DNA of 22,759 nucleotides, taken from NCBI GenBank assembly GCA_023230585.1, contig JALNXB010000034.1, positions 1 through 22,759 on the forward strand. The letters are read 5' to 3'. Both the position numbers and the translations under genes were made by a program. The notes under the pieces were generated by a model. The model worked only from the letters and a program-made list of their open reading frames with translations. It was not told the origin of the DNA and made no database searches. Positions 16,298 to 22,759 of this stretch are shown here, one piece after another (position 1 is the first letter of the stretch; the number at the start of each line of letters is the position of its first letter). This stretch comes from a bacterium. GTDB taxonomy: Bacteria > Ratteibacteria > UBA8468 > B48-G9 > JAFGKM01.

Positions 16298-17281
16298 ATG
16301 GAGACATTAATACTTACTGCCAAAGATGTGTCAGAATGTTTAACTATGACAAAAACTATAGAATTAACTGAACACGTCTTTAATGAATGGGGCAAAGGTA
16401 ACGTAGTTATGCCAGCAAAAACTACTCTTGATATGTCAAAAAGCGGTTTTAAATCTTGGTTAAATGCTATGCCTGCATATATTTCATCAGACAATGCTGC
16501 TGGTATTAAATGGGTAGGTGGGTACCCCTATAACTCTTCTAAAGGTTTACCATATATAATGGGAGTTATTATTTTAACTGATACCGAAACCGGGCAAACC
16601 CTTGCAATAATGGATGGTGCGCTTATTACTGGTCTTAGAACAGGTGCATCGGCTGCTGTTTCTTCAAAATATCTTGCGGTTAAAAATAGTGAAAATATAT
16701 GTGTTGTTGGAGCGGGTACTCAGGGTAAAAATTGTGCTTTATCATTATCTGTCTTATATCCTGACTCAAAACTGTACATATCTGATATATCAGAAGAAAA
16801 AAGAAGAGATTTTGTTGCTGAAATGTCAGGGTCGATAAGTATGCAAATAATAGATAGCCCATCTGTGGAGGAGGCAGTTAAAGTTGCTGATTTAATTGTG
16901 CTTGTTACCACAGCGTCAGAGCCGTTTATATGTGCAAATTGGATAAAACAGGGCACAACAGTTCTTGCTATGGGGTCGTTCCAACAACTCGAAGATGAGT
17001 TTGCTATTTCAGTTGATAAAATAGTTGTTGACTCCATAGAACAGGCCTGCCATAGGGGTGAACTGAAATTGTTGGTAGAAAGTTCTAAACTTACCAGTGA
17101 CAACATCTATTCTGAACTTGGAGATATTGTTGCAGGCGTAAAAATTGGGCGAAAAACAGAAGAAGAACGTATTTTAATGGTTCCAGTTGGTTTAGGAGCT
17201 CATGATGTACGTATAGCCCAGTATGTTTATAAAGAAGCAATCAAGAGAAATTTAGGGTTGAAGATAAACCTTATAAAATAA
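16298..17281 (+). CDS. Ornithine cyclodeaminase / mu-crystallin family dehydrogenase
   Basis: A 327-residue cytoplasmic NAD(P)-dependent enzyme, full length. GIKWVGGYP carries the family lysine (Lys71); MDGALITGLRTGASAA at 105-120 holds Arg113-114 region; the Rossmann loop VVGAGTQGKN is at 136-145; DKIVVDS has the acidic residue that in ornithine cyclodeaminase activates water. Members make proline from ornithine or reduce cyclic imines or act as alanine or other amino-acid dehydrogenases, so the substrate is open. ATG 16298 has AAAAAAGGA upstream. The radical SAM gene follows after 27 bases, suggesting cotranscription. The 194-bp gap to the divergent ATPase gene is AT-rich and should hold both promoters. 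Confidence 0.88.
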   Translation: METLILTAKDVSECLTMTKTIELTEHVFNEWGKGNVVMPAKTTLDMSKSGFKSWLNAMPAYISSDNAAGIKWVGGYPYNSSKGLPYIMGVIILTDTETGQTLAIMDGALITGLRTGASAAVSSKYLAVKNSENICVVGAGTQGKNCALSLSVLYPDSKLYISDISEEKRRDFVAEMSGSISMQIIDSPSVEEAVKVADLIVLVTTASEPFICANWIKQGTTVLAMGSFQQLEDEFAISVDKIVVDSIEQACHRGELKLLVESSKLTSDNIYSELGDIVAGVKIGRKTEEERILMVPVGLGAHDVRIAQYVYKEAIKRNLGLKINLIK

Positions 17282-17308
17282 AGAAAAGAAGAGAAAGAAG
17301 GGTTTTAA

Positions 17309-18187
17309 ATGATTGAAAAACTAAAAACAATAGATACCCGATTGGAAACCTTATACAAAATACTTGAATCTTGCGAACTATGCCCAAGAAAATGTAAGGT
17401 CAATAGAACAATAGGAATGAAAGGGGTTTGTGATGCGGGTATGGAAATGGTGGTTTCAAGTTATGGGCAACATTTAGGAGAAGAACCTGAACTTGTTGGC
17501 ACTTATGGGTCAGGTACAATATTTTTTACCGGTTGCAATCTTTTATGTATATATTGCCAAAATTACGATATAAGCCATAGAAAAACGGGACAAACAACCT
17601 CTTGTGAAGAACTTGCAAGGATTGTGCTATACCTACAAAAAGTCGGATGTCATAATATAAATTTTGTTACACCTACACATTTTACGCCTCAAATAGTACA
17701 ATCGTTAAAAGAAGCGCTTAGCAAAGGGTTGAAAATCCCAATAGTATGGAACTGTGGAGGATATGAAAGCGTTGAGGTTATAAGACTTTTGGAAGGAATA
17801 GTTGACATATATATGCCGGATATAAAATATTCCTGTTCAAAGGTAGCAGAAACATACTCTTCCACTCCCGACTACTTTGAAAGATGTAAAGAGGCAGTAA
17901 CAGAAATGCACAAACAGGTTGGAGACCTAAAAGTTGATTCAGATGGTATAGCAAAAAAAGGGTTGCTGGTAAGACATCTTGTTTTACCTAACAACTTGGC
18001 TGGGTCAGAAGAAGTGTTTAAATTTGTAGCGTCTCTGTCAAAAAACAGTTACATAAATATTATGGCTCAATATAGACCCTGCGGAGAATCATATAAATAC
18101 CCTGCAATAAATCGAAGAATCACATCTGAAGAGTTTCAGAAAGTGTTGGATATAGCATGGAATGTAGGCTTGCGTCGCGGGTTTTAA
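17309..18187 (+). CDS. PflX-type radical SAM protein (COG1313)
   Basis: A 292-residue protein. The radical SAM cluster motif C-X3-C-X2-C is CNLLCIYC (Cys76, Cys80, Cys83), binding a 4Fe-4S cluster and S-adenosylmethionine. An additional N-terminal cysteine set CELCPRKC (22-29) with GVC (41) is typical of the PflX family, which is annotated by similarity to pyruvate formate-lyase activating enzyme, though no glycyl-radical enzyme is in the window. Other family features: PTHFTPQI, WNCGGYES, MPDIKY, LVRHLVLPNN and MAQYRPCG. The start ATG 17309 has AGAAAGAAGGG upstream. It follows the cyclodeaminase-family gene closely; the link between them is unclear. Confidence 0.88.
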   Translation: MIEKLKTIDTRLETLYKILESCELCPRKCKVNRTIGMKGVCDAGMEMVVSSYGQHLGEEPELVGTYGSGTIFFTGCNLLCIYCQNYDISHRKTGQTTSCEELARIVLYLQKVGCHNINFVTPTHFTPQIVQSLKEALSKGLKIPIVWNCGGYESVEVIRLLEGIVDIYMPDIKYSCSKVAETYSSTPDYFERCKEAVTEMHKQVGDLKVDSDGIAKKGLLVRHLVLPNNLAGSEEVFKFVASLSKNSYINIMAQYRPCGESYKYPAINRRITSEEFQKVLDIAWNVGLRRGF

Positions 18188-18520
18188 ATAAAACTTAAAA
18201 AAAATAATAAAAAGCAGTATAATATAGTAAGTTCTCAGTAAACATAATCCAGTTTGTAGAGAAATGGGCAATCCCCACTACTCTCCTCTACCCTTGGGGA
18301 GAGATGTAAGGTGAGGGGGCTTTTGGCTTGTCTTTGCAAAAAGGTTAATGAAAACAGGTTTAACGAAGGCGGAGGTTTATCCCATAGTTTTTTTGAGGGG
18401 GTCTTGTCCCAAGTATTGTTTACTGCGAGGGGTTTTTTCTCCGACATTATAACGAAAATAAGATGGGGTTTACCAAATATTTACAATATATACAAAAATA
18501 CTCTGTTTTGGTATAGAGTA
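18188..18520. repeat. Gene-free repeat mosaic
   Basis: The stretch contains TTCTCAGTAAACA near 18232 (a relative lies near 22354), a CTCTCC...GGAGAG palindrome at about 18281-18305 followed by GTGAGGGGGC, a TTATCCCATAGTTTTTTTGAGGG unit near 18378 (relative near 7669), and 18403-18445, which resembles 9580-9625. No gene is credible; open frames here are repeat translations. Just before the tautomerase gene, 18446-18520 is AT-rich and may hold a promoter. Confidence 0.6.
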
Positions 18521-18531
18521 AAGGAGAATAT

Positions 18532-18729
18532 ATGCCTACAATATTTTTTTATGGACCTGAACTTGAAAAAGAGAAGAAGAAAGAACTAATTAAATCCTTT
18601 ACAGAGAAAGCCAGTGAACTAACAGGGATAGATAAGTCGGCTTTTGTAGTATACCTGAGAAAATGCGGGCCTGAGGATGTTGGTGTTGGTGGGGAACTTC
18701 TTGCTGAAAAACAGAAACCTTCCACTTAA
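18532..18729 (+). CDS. 4-oxalocrotonate tautomerase-like small enzyme
   Basis: A 65-residue protein, ATG 18532 with AAGGAG at 18521-18526. After removal of Met the N-terminal residue is Pro, the catalytic base of the 4-OT family (MPTIFFYGPEL). The rest follows the family pattern: KEKKKELIKSFTEKASELTG helix, FVVYLRK strand with Arg43, and GPEDVGVGGELL. The normal length for one 4-OT subunit is about 60-80 residues; such subunits form hexamers. Substrate is unknown. It is isolated between repeat-filled gaps. Confidence 0.85.
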   Translation: MPTIFFYGPELEKEKKKELIKSFTEKASELTGIDKSAFVVYLRKCGPEDVGVGGELLAEKQKPST

Positions 18730-19043
18730 CAATTTGCTCTTTATTTGCCCTCTTCCCTTTGGGAAAAAGGGATTAAGGGTGAGGGGGGTAGTTAGCAGGC
18801 AAGGAAAATACGAGGGATTGCCCTATATGTCATTCCGGGCTTGATCCGGAATCTCGTTTTCACGTTGTGCCTTTTATCAAAGCGGGTTAAGTGAGAGATC
18901 CTGAAACAAGTTCAGGATAACAAATTGGGTAGGCAGAAGGCAACACATCTCTATTCCGTCTTTGCGAGCGTTTATCCCGAGTACCTCCAAGGGGCCTATT
19001 AGCGTGGCAACCTCTGCCTTTGCTTTTAACTTGGATTACTAAA
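18730..19043. repeat. Gene-free repeat mosaic
   Basis: From left to right: CTCTTCCCTTTGGG...AAGGGTGAGGG near 18750-18785, GTTAGCAGGCAAGG shared with the 7700 region, an ATTCCGG..TTGATCCGGAAT unit at 18816-18860, a second palindrome ATCCTGAA-ACAAG-TTCAGGAT at about 18898-18918, and CTATTCCGTCTTTGCGAGCG, GTACCTCCAAGG and GTGGCAACCTC fragments up to 19015. The next gene has no Shine-Dalgarno, and its first codons follow directly on this mosaic. Confidence 0.7.
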
Positions 19044-19538
19044 ATGAAAACAAAAAAAATAGACTATTCTAAACTCAAAATTAAAAAAGGAAGCATAATA
19101 AAACGAAAAATCTGGTATACCCTATTTTTGTATCATATGGGTATATACCTTGGAGACGATACGGTTATAGATTTTGATAAAAAACGTAGAGGAACAAAAA
19201 GTTCAGTCAAAAAAATATCTTTAAAAGAATTTGGACGTGGCAAAAAAATCTCAGTACACGCAGAACCAAAAAACTCTAAACATGCCGAGGAGATACTTGA
19301 AATAGCCAATATACTCCTCAAACACGATGAACTCCCTGGCAGATACCTTCTTTTCAACAATTGTGAGGATTTTGTTGTTAAGATATATGGGCGTAGGTAC
19401 GTTCCTTTAGCTCAGAGAAACTACGTTATCATCCTTATTCTTTTAGTTTTAAATGCCGGATTTTTACCTGCTATAATCATATTGACAATACTAATAAAAC
19501 TATTTAAGTTTTTTAAAAATAGACGTAGAGTTACCTAA
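19044..19538 (+). CDS. LRAT-like (NlpC/P60 superfamily) protein with C-terminal membrane anchor
   Basis: 164 residues from ATG 19044; an upstream in-frame TTG (19020) lies in repeat sequence. No clear Shine-Dalgarno was seen. The core resembles the LRAT/HRASLS fold: YHMGIYLGDDTVIDF with His31, and FNNCEDF with the nucleophile Cys107. In eukaryotic relatives a second His follows the first by 12 residues; here that position is Asp43. The C-terminus has a strongly hydrophobic segment (127-157, VIILILLVLNAGFLPAIIILTILI) and a basic end, so it should be anchored in the membrane with FKNRRRVT inside. Possible activity: thiol-dependent acyl transfer or hydrolysis on lipids. The gene stands alone. 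Confidence 0.72.
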   Translation: MKTKKIDYSKLKIKKGSIIKRKIWYTLFLYHMGIYLGDDTVIDFDKKRRGTKSSVKKISLKEFGRGKKISVHAEPKNSKHAEEILEIANILLKHDELPGRYLLFNNCEDFVVKIYGRRYVPLAQRNYVIILILLVLNAGFLPAIIILTILIKLFKFFKNRRRVT

Positions 19539-19878
19539 AACTTTCCCTACCCACATCTTTTTCTACCCTTTTTTGCCTTCTCCCCTAAGGAAGTACTCGG
19601 GATAGAAAGTTATTAGGGCTTGATAGATTAATAATGGGATGAGGTTTATCCGCCGAAGCTTGTATTTTAGCGTAGGTGGAGGGGCTTTTTGCCTTTGTTT
19701 GTCTTGCGAGGAATGTGTTGTAAAGGAATGTCATTTCGGACTTGATCCGGAATCTCGTTTTTACTACCGTTCCATACTTCACACTTTGCCTACCTCTTGA
19801 AAAAAAATCTCATAAATGGTTAAATATATACCAAAGTAACAGTCATTTATAAATATTAATTGTACAAAGGGATTAAAA
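19539..19878. repeat. Gene-free stretch with shortened palindrome and 77-bp-type repeat
   Basis: At 19650-19680, CCGCCGAAGC runs straight into TTGTATTTTAGCGTAGG, which looks like a shortened form of the interleaved palindrome with the middle missing. At 19727-19768 is the 3' half of the 77-bp unit, with one base changed in the palindrome (ATTTCGGA). A CTTCTCCCCTAAGG fragment lies near 19577. The last 70 bases are AT-rich and precede the lipoprotein gene; no other gene is seen. Confidence 0.65.
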
Positions 19879-20337
19879 ATGAAAAAAATTATCTACCCTC
19901 TAATTTTTATAACCTTACTTCTTAGTGGTTGCGTAAAAACCATTAAAGAAGAAATAAAAGAACCCCTACCCTACTCTGGTCCTGTTGATATCCAACTCCA
20001 TATCAAACTTGATAGACTATATGTCAAAAGTATGTCTGAAGACGATCCTGTCTGGAAGATTCTTATGGGACCTTTCGGTACAACTAAGGTATATATAATT
20101 GGTTCCGCAACTGAGGCAGTAAAAGGAAAAGGCACAACCACCTCATTTAAGAGAGAAATCAACTGGGGAGACAACTCTTTCGATGTAAAATCTCATACAG
20201 GCTCAGAGATTAACTTTCAGATACAGGTGATTGGAAAAAGAACAGGTAGTAAAGATGTTGGTTCTATAACCATTAGAAACAACCCTAAACAGACAATAAT
20301 AATAGAATTTAACGAGTCAGGGTCATCAATAAAGTAG
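19879..20337 (+). CDS. Small lipoprotein of unknown function
   Basis: A 152-residue protein with a lipoprotein signal MKKIIYPLIFITLLLSGC: lipobox LLSG^C with Cys18 to be lipidated. The mature part is polar and predicted strand-rich (VDIQLHIKLDRLYV, TTKVYIIG, FDVKSHTG, INFQIQVIG, SITIRNN, TIIIEFNE), suggesting a small beta-sandwich on the membrane surface. No family was recognised. ATG 19879 is preceded by AAAGGGA. The next lipoprotein gene (20718) is separated by a repeat-filled gap and has its own upstream module. Confidence 0.75.
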   Translation: MKKIIYPLIFITLLLSGCVKTIKEEIKEPLPYSGPVDIQLHIKLDRLYVKSMSEDDPVWKILMGPFGTTKVYIIGSATEAVKGKGTTTSFKREINWGDNSFDVKSHTGSEINFQIQVIGKRTGSKDVGSITIRNNPKQTIIIEFNESGSSIK

Positions 20338-20644
20338 AAGAAAGATAAAACTTAAGTTAGTCAGATTCACCTTTTTTCTTCTACCTCTGTGTCTGTCATT
20401 CCGTCTTTGCCCTCTACCCTTGAGAATGCTCGGGATAGTAAATCTCTCAGAGGTTTGCAGAGAGGTTAATGGGATGAGGCTTGTCCACCGAAGCCAACCT
20501 ACGCTAAAATACAAGCTTCGGCAGGTATACCTTGGCGTAGGTGGAGGGGCAGTTGTTTTTGTGGAGGAATATGAGACTTTCCCCAAGAGTTTGCAAATAG
20601 GTAAATGGGATGAGTTCTATCCCTTAGAAAGACTGTCGAGCCAA
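20338..20644. repeat. Gene-free repeat mosaic with interleaved palindrome copy
   Basis: Contains GTCATTCCGTCTTTGCC near 20395, a CCCTCTACCCTTGAGAATGCTCGGGATA unit near 20410, and the best-preserved interleaved palindrome: CCGAAGC 20488-20494, CCTACGC 20498-20504, GCTTCGG 20515-20521, GCGTAGG 20535-20541. Open frames across it are not credible genes. Confidence 0.8.
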
Positions 20645-20695
20645 GACATGCCTTCGTAACTATCGCTTAAAGTATAGCCAAATTTGGCAGAACGA
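20645..20695 (+). promoter_or_regulatory. 51-bp module upstream of entericidin-like gene
   Basis: Aligned without gaps to the complement of 12103-12153 (44 of 51 identical). It contains the perfect 12-base palindrome GCCAAATTTGGC at 20677-20688 and a CTTAAAGTATAG stretch just before it. It ends 22 bases before ATG 20718. A shared promoter with operator, or a 5' untranslated hairpin, would fit its fixed distance to two envelope genes. Confidence 0.55.
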
Positions 20696-20717
20696 AAAAT
20701 ATAGATAAGAGGTAAAA

Positions 20718-20846
20718 ATGAAGAAGATAATAATATTCGGACTTCTTATAACAACTTTATTACTTGTTGGATGCAACACAATGCACGGGATAGGAAAAGA
20801 TATAGAAAAAGCAGGCGAGACAATCCAAAAATCTACAGGTAAATAA
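20718..20846 (+). CDS. Entericidin-like small lipoprotein
   Basis: A 42-residue protein: MKKIIIFGLLITTLLLVGC then NTMHGIGKDIEKAGETIQKS. The lipobox LVG^C places Cys19 as the lipidated residue, leaving a 24-residue amphipathic mature peptide. This is the size and pattern of the entericidin EcnA/EcnB family (CNT..G.GKDI..AG..I), known in enterobacteria as a membrane antidote/toxin lipoprotein pair. Only one member is present here, so a toxin-antidote role cannot be assumed; many single-copy relatives are simply annotated by domain. AAGAGG lies 8-10 bases before the ATG. Confidence 0.8.
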   Translation: MKKIIIFGLLITTLLLVGCNTMHGIGKDIEKAGETIQKSTGK

Positions 20847-20927
20847 TAAAAACTTCTATTGTCAAGGTTGTATGAAGATTATTAGTTAAGCAAACCAATG
20901 GTATTTAAAGCCCCATTAAATTAAAAA

Positions 20928-22079
20928 ATGAAAAATAAATATGATGTAGTAGTTGTAGGAGGAGGCGTTGCAGGAGTTTCTGCAGCCATATCATCTGCAA
21001 GAAATAATGCAGGCGTCTGTATGATTGAAAAACAGTGTTTCCCAGGAGGGCTTGCAACTCTTGGAAATGTTGTTATCTACCTTCCCTTATGCGATGGTAT
21101 GGGCAGACAGGTTGTTGGGGGGCTAGGAGAGGAACTCTTAAAACTTTCAGTTATCGAACAACCAGAACGTATTCCCCAATGTTGGAGAGAAAACGGGGAC
21201 AACTCCTTAAGGTCAAAAGATAGATACAGAGTTAGATTTAACCCTGCTTCCTATATGCTTGAACTGGAGAAACTTCTTCTAAAAACAGGGGTTGATATAT
21301 TTTACGATACAAAAGTTGTTGATGTCGAAAAAAAAGAAGCCGAGATTACAGCAGTTCAGATACACAACAAAGACGGGTTTTCTCTTCTGAAATGTGGATG
21401 TGTGGTTGACGCTTCTGGAGATGCTGATATCTGCACATACTCCGGAGAGGAAACAATTTCTCTTAACACCAATTTTGGTGCTGGCTGGTTTTTTTATTTC
21501 GACTCAGGAGAGGTTAAACTTATGCCACTTGCAGACGGGTACGACCCTCACGGAAAGATTAGTCAAAGCAAACCTCAGTTTTCTGGAAGTACAGCTGAAG
21601 GCGTTAATTCTCATCTCCTTTACTCTCATCAGTTAATAAGAGACAAACTTGAAACTATGAAAAAAGAAAATCCCAATATTTACCCTGTTCTACTACCTTC
21701 AATGCCTTGCTTTAGAATGACCCGTCGACTTAAAGGAAAAATTGAACTTCAAGAAAGGGATGATGGAAAAGTTTTTGAAGATACAATAGGAATGACAGGC
21801 GATTGGCGTAAATCTGGTCCTGTCTACAGTATTCCTTTACGAGCGCTTATAGGTGTAAAAAACAAGAATTTAATAACTGCAGGAAGATGTATCTCTGCTG
21901 ATACATTATGGGATGTTACAAGAGCAATACCTGCATGCGTTGTAACCGGTGAAGCCGCAGGTACTGCGTCTGCTATGCTATGCAATCAAAAAGCTGAAAG
22001 TTTTTCTGCTCTTGATATAAAAAAATTGCAGAAGAGACTCGCCAAACAGAATGTCATTTTAAACCTCGAAAACCTTTGA
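20928..22079 (+). CDS. FAD-dependent oxidoreductase (FAD_oxidored type)
   Basis: A 383-residue cytoplasmic flavoprotein. DVVVVGGGVAGVSAAIS at 6-22 is the dinucleotide loop, with Glu34 for the ribose, then PGGLATLGNV at 39-48. VVDASGDADIC near the middle and NLITAGRCISADTLWDVTRAIPA, VTGEAAGTASAM at the C-terminus match the PF12831-type family, whose members often occur near carbohydrate-degrading genes in PVC-type bacteria. The substrate is unknown. ATG 20928 has no recognisable Shine-Dalgarno (upstream is CCCCATTAAATTAAAAA), so initiation may be weak or the true start different, but the GGG loop position fixes the N-terminus closely. Confidence 0.85.
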   Translation: MKNKYDVVVVGGGVAGVSAAISSARNNAGVCMIEKQCFPGGLATLGNVVIYLPLCDGMGRQVVGGLGEELLKLSVIEQPERIPQCWRENGDNSLRSKDRYRVRFNPASYMLELEKLLLKTGVDIFYDTKVVDVEKKEAEITAVQIHNKDGFSLLKCGCVVDASGDADICTYSGEETISLNTNFGAGWFFYFDSGEVKLMPLADGYDPHGKISQSKPQFSGSTAEGVNSHLLYSHQLIRDKLETMKKENPNIYPVLLPSMPCFRMTRRLKGKIELQERDDGKVFEDTIGMTGDWRKSGPVYSIPLRALIGVKNKNLITAGRCISADTLWDVTRAIPACVVTGEAAGTASAMLCNQKAESFSALDIKKLQKRLAKQNVILNLENL

Positions 22080-22088
22080 TATCAAATG

Positions 22089-22160
22089 AGCCCATGGTCG
22101 GAGTTGAACCGACGACCTTCGCATTACGAATGCGCTGCTCTGCCTCTGAGCTACACGGGC
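22089..22160 (-). tRNA. tRNA-Thr (anticodon CGU)
   Basis: On the reverse strand: acceptor GCCCGTG pairs with CATGGGC (one G-U), TAGCTCAGAGGCAGAGCA forms the D arm, loop TTCGTAA carries anticodon CGT (complement of 22126-22128), and GTCGGTTCAACTCCGAC forms the T arm. The discriminator base is T, and the CCA end is not encoded (CAT follows). The outermost anticodon-stem pair is a G-A mismatch. It reads ACG threonine codons. It lies 9 bases beyond the stop of the convergent oxidoreductase gene. Confidence 0.92.
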
Positions 22161-22636
22161 TAAGTGCTTAACTGCTTTATACTTAGCGAAATATTCTCTT
22201 GATTGATTTCGCTCTTGGTGTCCAAAAAGTGTCTATTTCGCACTATTTACCTGTAAGATAGTTTACACTTTTCTATGTTTTACCGCAAGTCAATTATACT
22301 CTCAAATTACAGAAAAAAAGGTTAAGCTGAGGGGGTACTTTTAGATTAGTGAGTCCTCAGTAAACACTGTTCAGAGCAGATATCTGCTTCACGGGTTTGC
22401 AGGAATAAAGAGTTTTTTCCTTCCACATTCATTCCGTTTTTGCGAAGGTATACCTGCCGAAGCCAACCTACGCTAAACTACAAGCTTCGACAGGTATACC
22501 TTGGCGTAGGTAGAAGTGGAGTTTACGAATGTGGCAATCTCCATCTTTATTGCTGTTCTCTTACTATCTGCGCCTCCTTTTAATTGTAAGGTTCTTAAGT
22601 GACATTGTATCATCAAAGTTTAACTTTTTATAGTTC
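22161..22636. repeat. Gene-free stretch with repeats and interleaved palindrome copy
   Basis: No gene was found. It should include the tRNA promoter (reverse strand). AGTCCTCAGTAAACA near 22352 matches a fragment near 18230. CATTCCGTTTTTGCGAAGGTATACC leads into the interleaved palindrome: CCGAAGC 22457-22463, CCTACGC 22467-22473, GCTTCGA 22484-22490, GCGTAGG 22504-22510. A GAATGTGGCAATCTCC fragment follows near 22527. The terminal repeat starts at 22637. Confidence 0.75.
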
Positions 22637-22703
22637 TCGAATTGCCTCATTAAAAATCTATCTGAAAATATATCGTTGCCTCATTAAAAAATCTATACGA
22701 AAA

Positions 22704-22727
22704 TATTCACCTCAAAGGAGGTGGATA
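22704..22727 (+). promoter_or_regulatory. Hairpin enclosing the Shine-Dalgarno of the terminal-repeat gene
   Basis: TATTCACCTC 22704-22713 pairs with GAGGTGGATA 22718-22727 (ten pairs, one G-U) over loop AAAG. The 3' arm is most of the Shine-Dalgarno AAAGGAGGTGG and ends 2 bases before ATG 22730. A transcript reading in from the window would fold this and hide the ribosome-binding site. Confidence 0.7.
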
Positions 22728-22729
22728 GA

Positions 22730-22759
22730 ATGGAGAAGGAGTTAGAGATGAAGACGAGG
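22730..22759 (+). CDS. 5' fragment of outward-running gene in right terminal repeat
   Basis: First ten codons (MEKELEMKTR) of the same gene as at the left end, open at the window edge. The Shine-Dalgarno AAAGGAGGTGG is at 22714-22724. Probably a mobile-element gene; family unknown. Confidence 0.5.
   Translation, partial: MEKELEMKTR

Larger units (their letters stand above)
22637..22759 (+). repeat. Right copy of 123-bp terminal inverted repeat
   Basis: Exact reverse complement of 1-123. Reading outward: TCGAATTGCC at the inner boundary, direct repeats TTGCCTCATTAAAAATCTAT 22642-22661 and TTGCCTCATTAAAAAATCTAT 22676-22696, a hairpin at 22704-22727, then a gene start at 22730. The absence of any difference between the copies implies a recent or homogenised repeat. 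Confidence 0.9.

Overview
The window looks like chromosomal DNA of an uncultivated, low-GC, diderm bacterium. An outer-membrane beta-barrel protein of the DUF481 type, two lipoproteins with clear lipoboxes and several exported proteins indicate an outer membrane. Four type IV pilin-like proteins share a near-identical GFTLIELLVVIAIIAILA N-terminus, and at least two carry the H-X9-DG tail typical of PVC-superphylum and Omnitrophota-like genomes. The lineage is inferred from these gene types only; no rRNA is present. A tRNA-Thr(CGU) gene lies near the right end.

Layout. Bases 1-123 and 22637-22759 are perfect inverted copies of one sequence. In each copy a gene (MEKELEMKTR...) starts with a strong Shine-Dalgarno and runs off the window outward, so the window probably ends inside two oppositely oriented copies of a multicopy element. 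From left to right: a pilin-like pair (235-1818); a reverse-strand fusion of a GlmU-like nucleotidyltransferase and a galactokinase-type GHMP kinase (1871-4474); a forward metabolic block (4986-11289); a DUF481 barrel (reverse); a second pilin-like pair (12941-14551); a YjgR/HerA-like ATPase (reverse); an ornithine cyclodeaminase/mu-crystallin enzyme followed closely by a PflX-type radical SAM protein; a 4-OT-like tautomerase; an LRAT-like membrane protein; a lipoprotein; a 42-residue entericidin-like lipoprotein; an FAD-dependent oxidoreductase; and the tRNA.

The block at 4986-11289 is the most system-like part. Two exported paralogues of an unrecognised family (about 525 residues) flank a hydroxypyruvate-isomerase-like TIM barrel and a tandem amidohydrolase in which only the second domain keeps its metal ligands. 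A reasonable inference is extracellular capture or processing of a carbohydrate-derived compound followed by cytoplasmic catabolism, but no substrate can be read from the sequence.

The gene-free stretches are mosaics of short dispersed repeats: a 77-bp unit built on ATTCCGGA-CTTGA-TCCGGAAT, an interleaved double palindrome (CCGAAGC / CCTACGC / GCTTCGG / GCGTAGG) in at least four full copies and one shortened copy, and several CTCTCC/GGAGAG-type units. Two non-coding similarities are tied to gene starts: a putative structured leader before 4986 and before 12941, and a gap-free 51-bp module (44 of 51 identical) at nearly the same distance upstream of the DUF481 and entericidin-like genes. The terminal element carries a 10-bp hairpin that encloses its gene's Shine-Dalgarno sequence.
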